A stretch of DNA of 49,069 nt, taken from positions 1-49,069 of the forward strand of contig JAQBPB010000059.1 in NCBI GenBank assembly GCA_028287745.1, in the 5' to 3' direction. Shown here in pieces: positions 48,531-49,069 of the stretch (its first letter is position 1; every line of letters starts with the position of its first letter). A program made the translations under genes and the position numbers. The stretch is from Chloroflexota bacterium (GTDB lineage Bacteria > Chloroflexota > Chloroflexia > Chloroheliales > Chloroheliaceae). Under the pieces are notes generated by a model. The model saw only the letters and a program-made list of their open reading frames with translations, was not told the DNA's origin and ran no database searches.

Positions 48531-49069
48531 ATGGCTAAACGTGTTATTGATATCCTCTCGGTTAAAGTAAGCCAGGCTTTACTCCAGCGGATAGTTTCAA
48601 AGGAGTTCCCGGCCGGTTCTGTGTTGCCATCGGAGCGAGAATTACAGGAGGAATACCAGGTTAGCCGGACGGTAGTGCGTGAGGCGCTTAAAATGCTCAG
48701 CGCCCGGGGCCTGATTTCCACCAGCACCGGACAAAGCGCGGTTGTAGGCTCAGACTTTATAAGTGTGGCAATAGACACGTTTCTGCTGGCCTTTCACCAG
48801 GCCGATGTTCACGCCGAAGATATCCTGGCGACACGCGCCCTGATGGAACCCCAGGTCGCCGCCCAGGCCGCTCTAAACGCCACCGTCCCCCAGGTAAGGC
48901 GGCTAAAGTTACGGGTCCAGAAACTCTCTGAATTAGATTTTGAAAGTAGCGAGGAGGCCAAGGTCAGGAGTAGCAGCTTATGGTCGGAATATGACACGCA
49001 GTTTCATGAATTGCTGGCCGAATCGAGCCAGAACCCGGTGCTGGCTATCCTGACCAAAGTAATTGTTGG
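48531..49069 (+). CDS. FadR/GntR-family regulator, cut by the right edge
   Basis: The frame is open from ATG 48531 (AAAAGGA upstream) to the end of the window, 179 codons. Residues about 10-70 form the GntR winged helix (LLQRIVSKEFPAGSVLPSERELQEEYQVSRTVVREALKML in order, then SARGLISTSTGQ). From about 85 on an all-helical FCD effector domain begins (DILATRALMEPQVAAQAAL; FHELLAESSQNPVL), whose metal-binding Asp/His positions are partly visible. FadR-type regulators often respond to sugar acids. It faces away from the ABC operon at 47739 and probably controls it and the enolase-type gene. Confidence 0.88.
   Translation, partial: MAKRVIDILSVKVSQALLQRIVSKEFPAGSVLPSERELQEEYQVSRTVVREALKMLSARGLISTSTGQSAVVGSDFISVAIDTFLLAFHQADVHAEDILATRALMEPQVAAQAALNATVPQVRRLKLRVQKLSELDFESSEEAKVRSSSLWSEYDTQFHELLAESSQNPVLAILTKVIV

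Noticed and set aside
1..49069. CRISPR arrays, tRNA or rRNA genes, integrase or phage genes
   Set aside because: No regularly spaced repeats, no tRNA cloverleaf signature and no integrase or phage structural genes were found on either strand.

Overview
The window looks like a chromosomal segment of a Chloroflexota-type bacterium; this is an inference from the proteins, not a proof. Pointers are lipoprotein sugar-binding proteins (one with a long Thr/Ala linker), two sugar ABC operons without an ATPase gene, frequent GTG/TTG starts, LacI-regulated cytoplasmic glycosidases, and a two-component regulator where proteobacteria would use a sigma-54 activator. No rRNA, tRNA or CRISPR array was seen.

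Layout. (1) 1-252: the N-terminal part of an IS6-type transposase runs off the left edge. (2) 793-18599: a plant-polysaccharide side-chain locus. It holds a GH127 beta-L-arabinofuranosidase, two LacI regulators facing away from each other with near-identical palindromic operators between them, an ADP-ribosylglycohydrolase homologue, a sugar ABC importer (binding protein and two permeases), a GH35 beta-galactosidase, a 284-residue protein of unknown family, a YicI-type GH31 alpha-xylosidase and a GH42 beta-galactosidase. None of the glycosidases has a signal peptide, so oligosaccharides are probably imported and trimmed inside the cell; xyloglucan or arabinogalactan fragments fit best. (3) 18785-19321: an exported cupredoxin.

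(4) 19806-33320: the most striking part, a phenol (or methylphenol) degradation island with its own sensor. A soluble histidine kinase carries an N-terminal XylR_N/V4R domain in which the phenol-contacting His and Trp and the four zinc ligands known from MopR/DmpR are all present at the same spacing. An OmpR/PhoB-type response regulator follows. Immediately downstream lies an 11-bp-spaced direct repeat, then a one-directional operon encoding: ring-cleavage-product hydrolase, hydratase, acylating acetaldehyde dehydrogenase, 4-hydroxy-2-oxovalerate aldolase, a thioredoxin-like [2Fe-2S] protein, catechol 2,3-dioxygenase, and the multicomponent phenol hydroxylase subunits L, M, N, O, P, with a K-like protein last. 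The route is phenol to catechol to 2-hydroxymuconic semialdehyde to 2-hydroxypentadienoate to pyruvate plus acetyl-CoA. The 4-oxalocrotonate branch is absent.

(5) 33673-38275: a GNAT acetyltransferase, then a previously hidden 58-residue secreted peptide gene (34747-34923, minus) divergent from an HTH-WD40 regulator gene. That gene is split by a 439-bp IS256-family remnant with an 8-bp target duplication, and a TPR protein gene follows it. (6) 38533-42445: a small membrane protein with an internal duplication, an MFS transporter and a DoxX-family protein. (7) 43081-49069: an enolase-superfamily sugar-acid dehydratase candidate, a second ABC importer (two permeases and a Tat/lipoprotein binding protein), and a divergent FadR/GntR regulator cut by the right edge.
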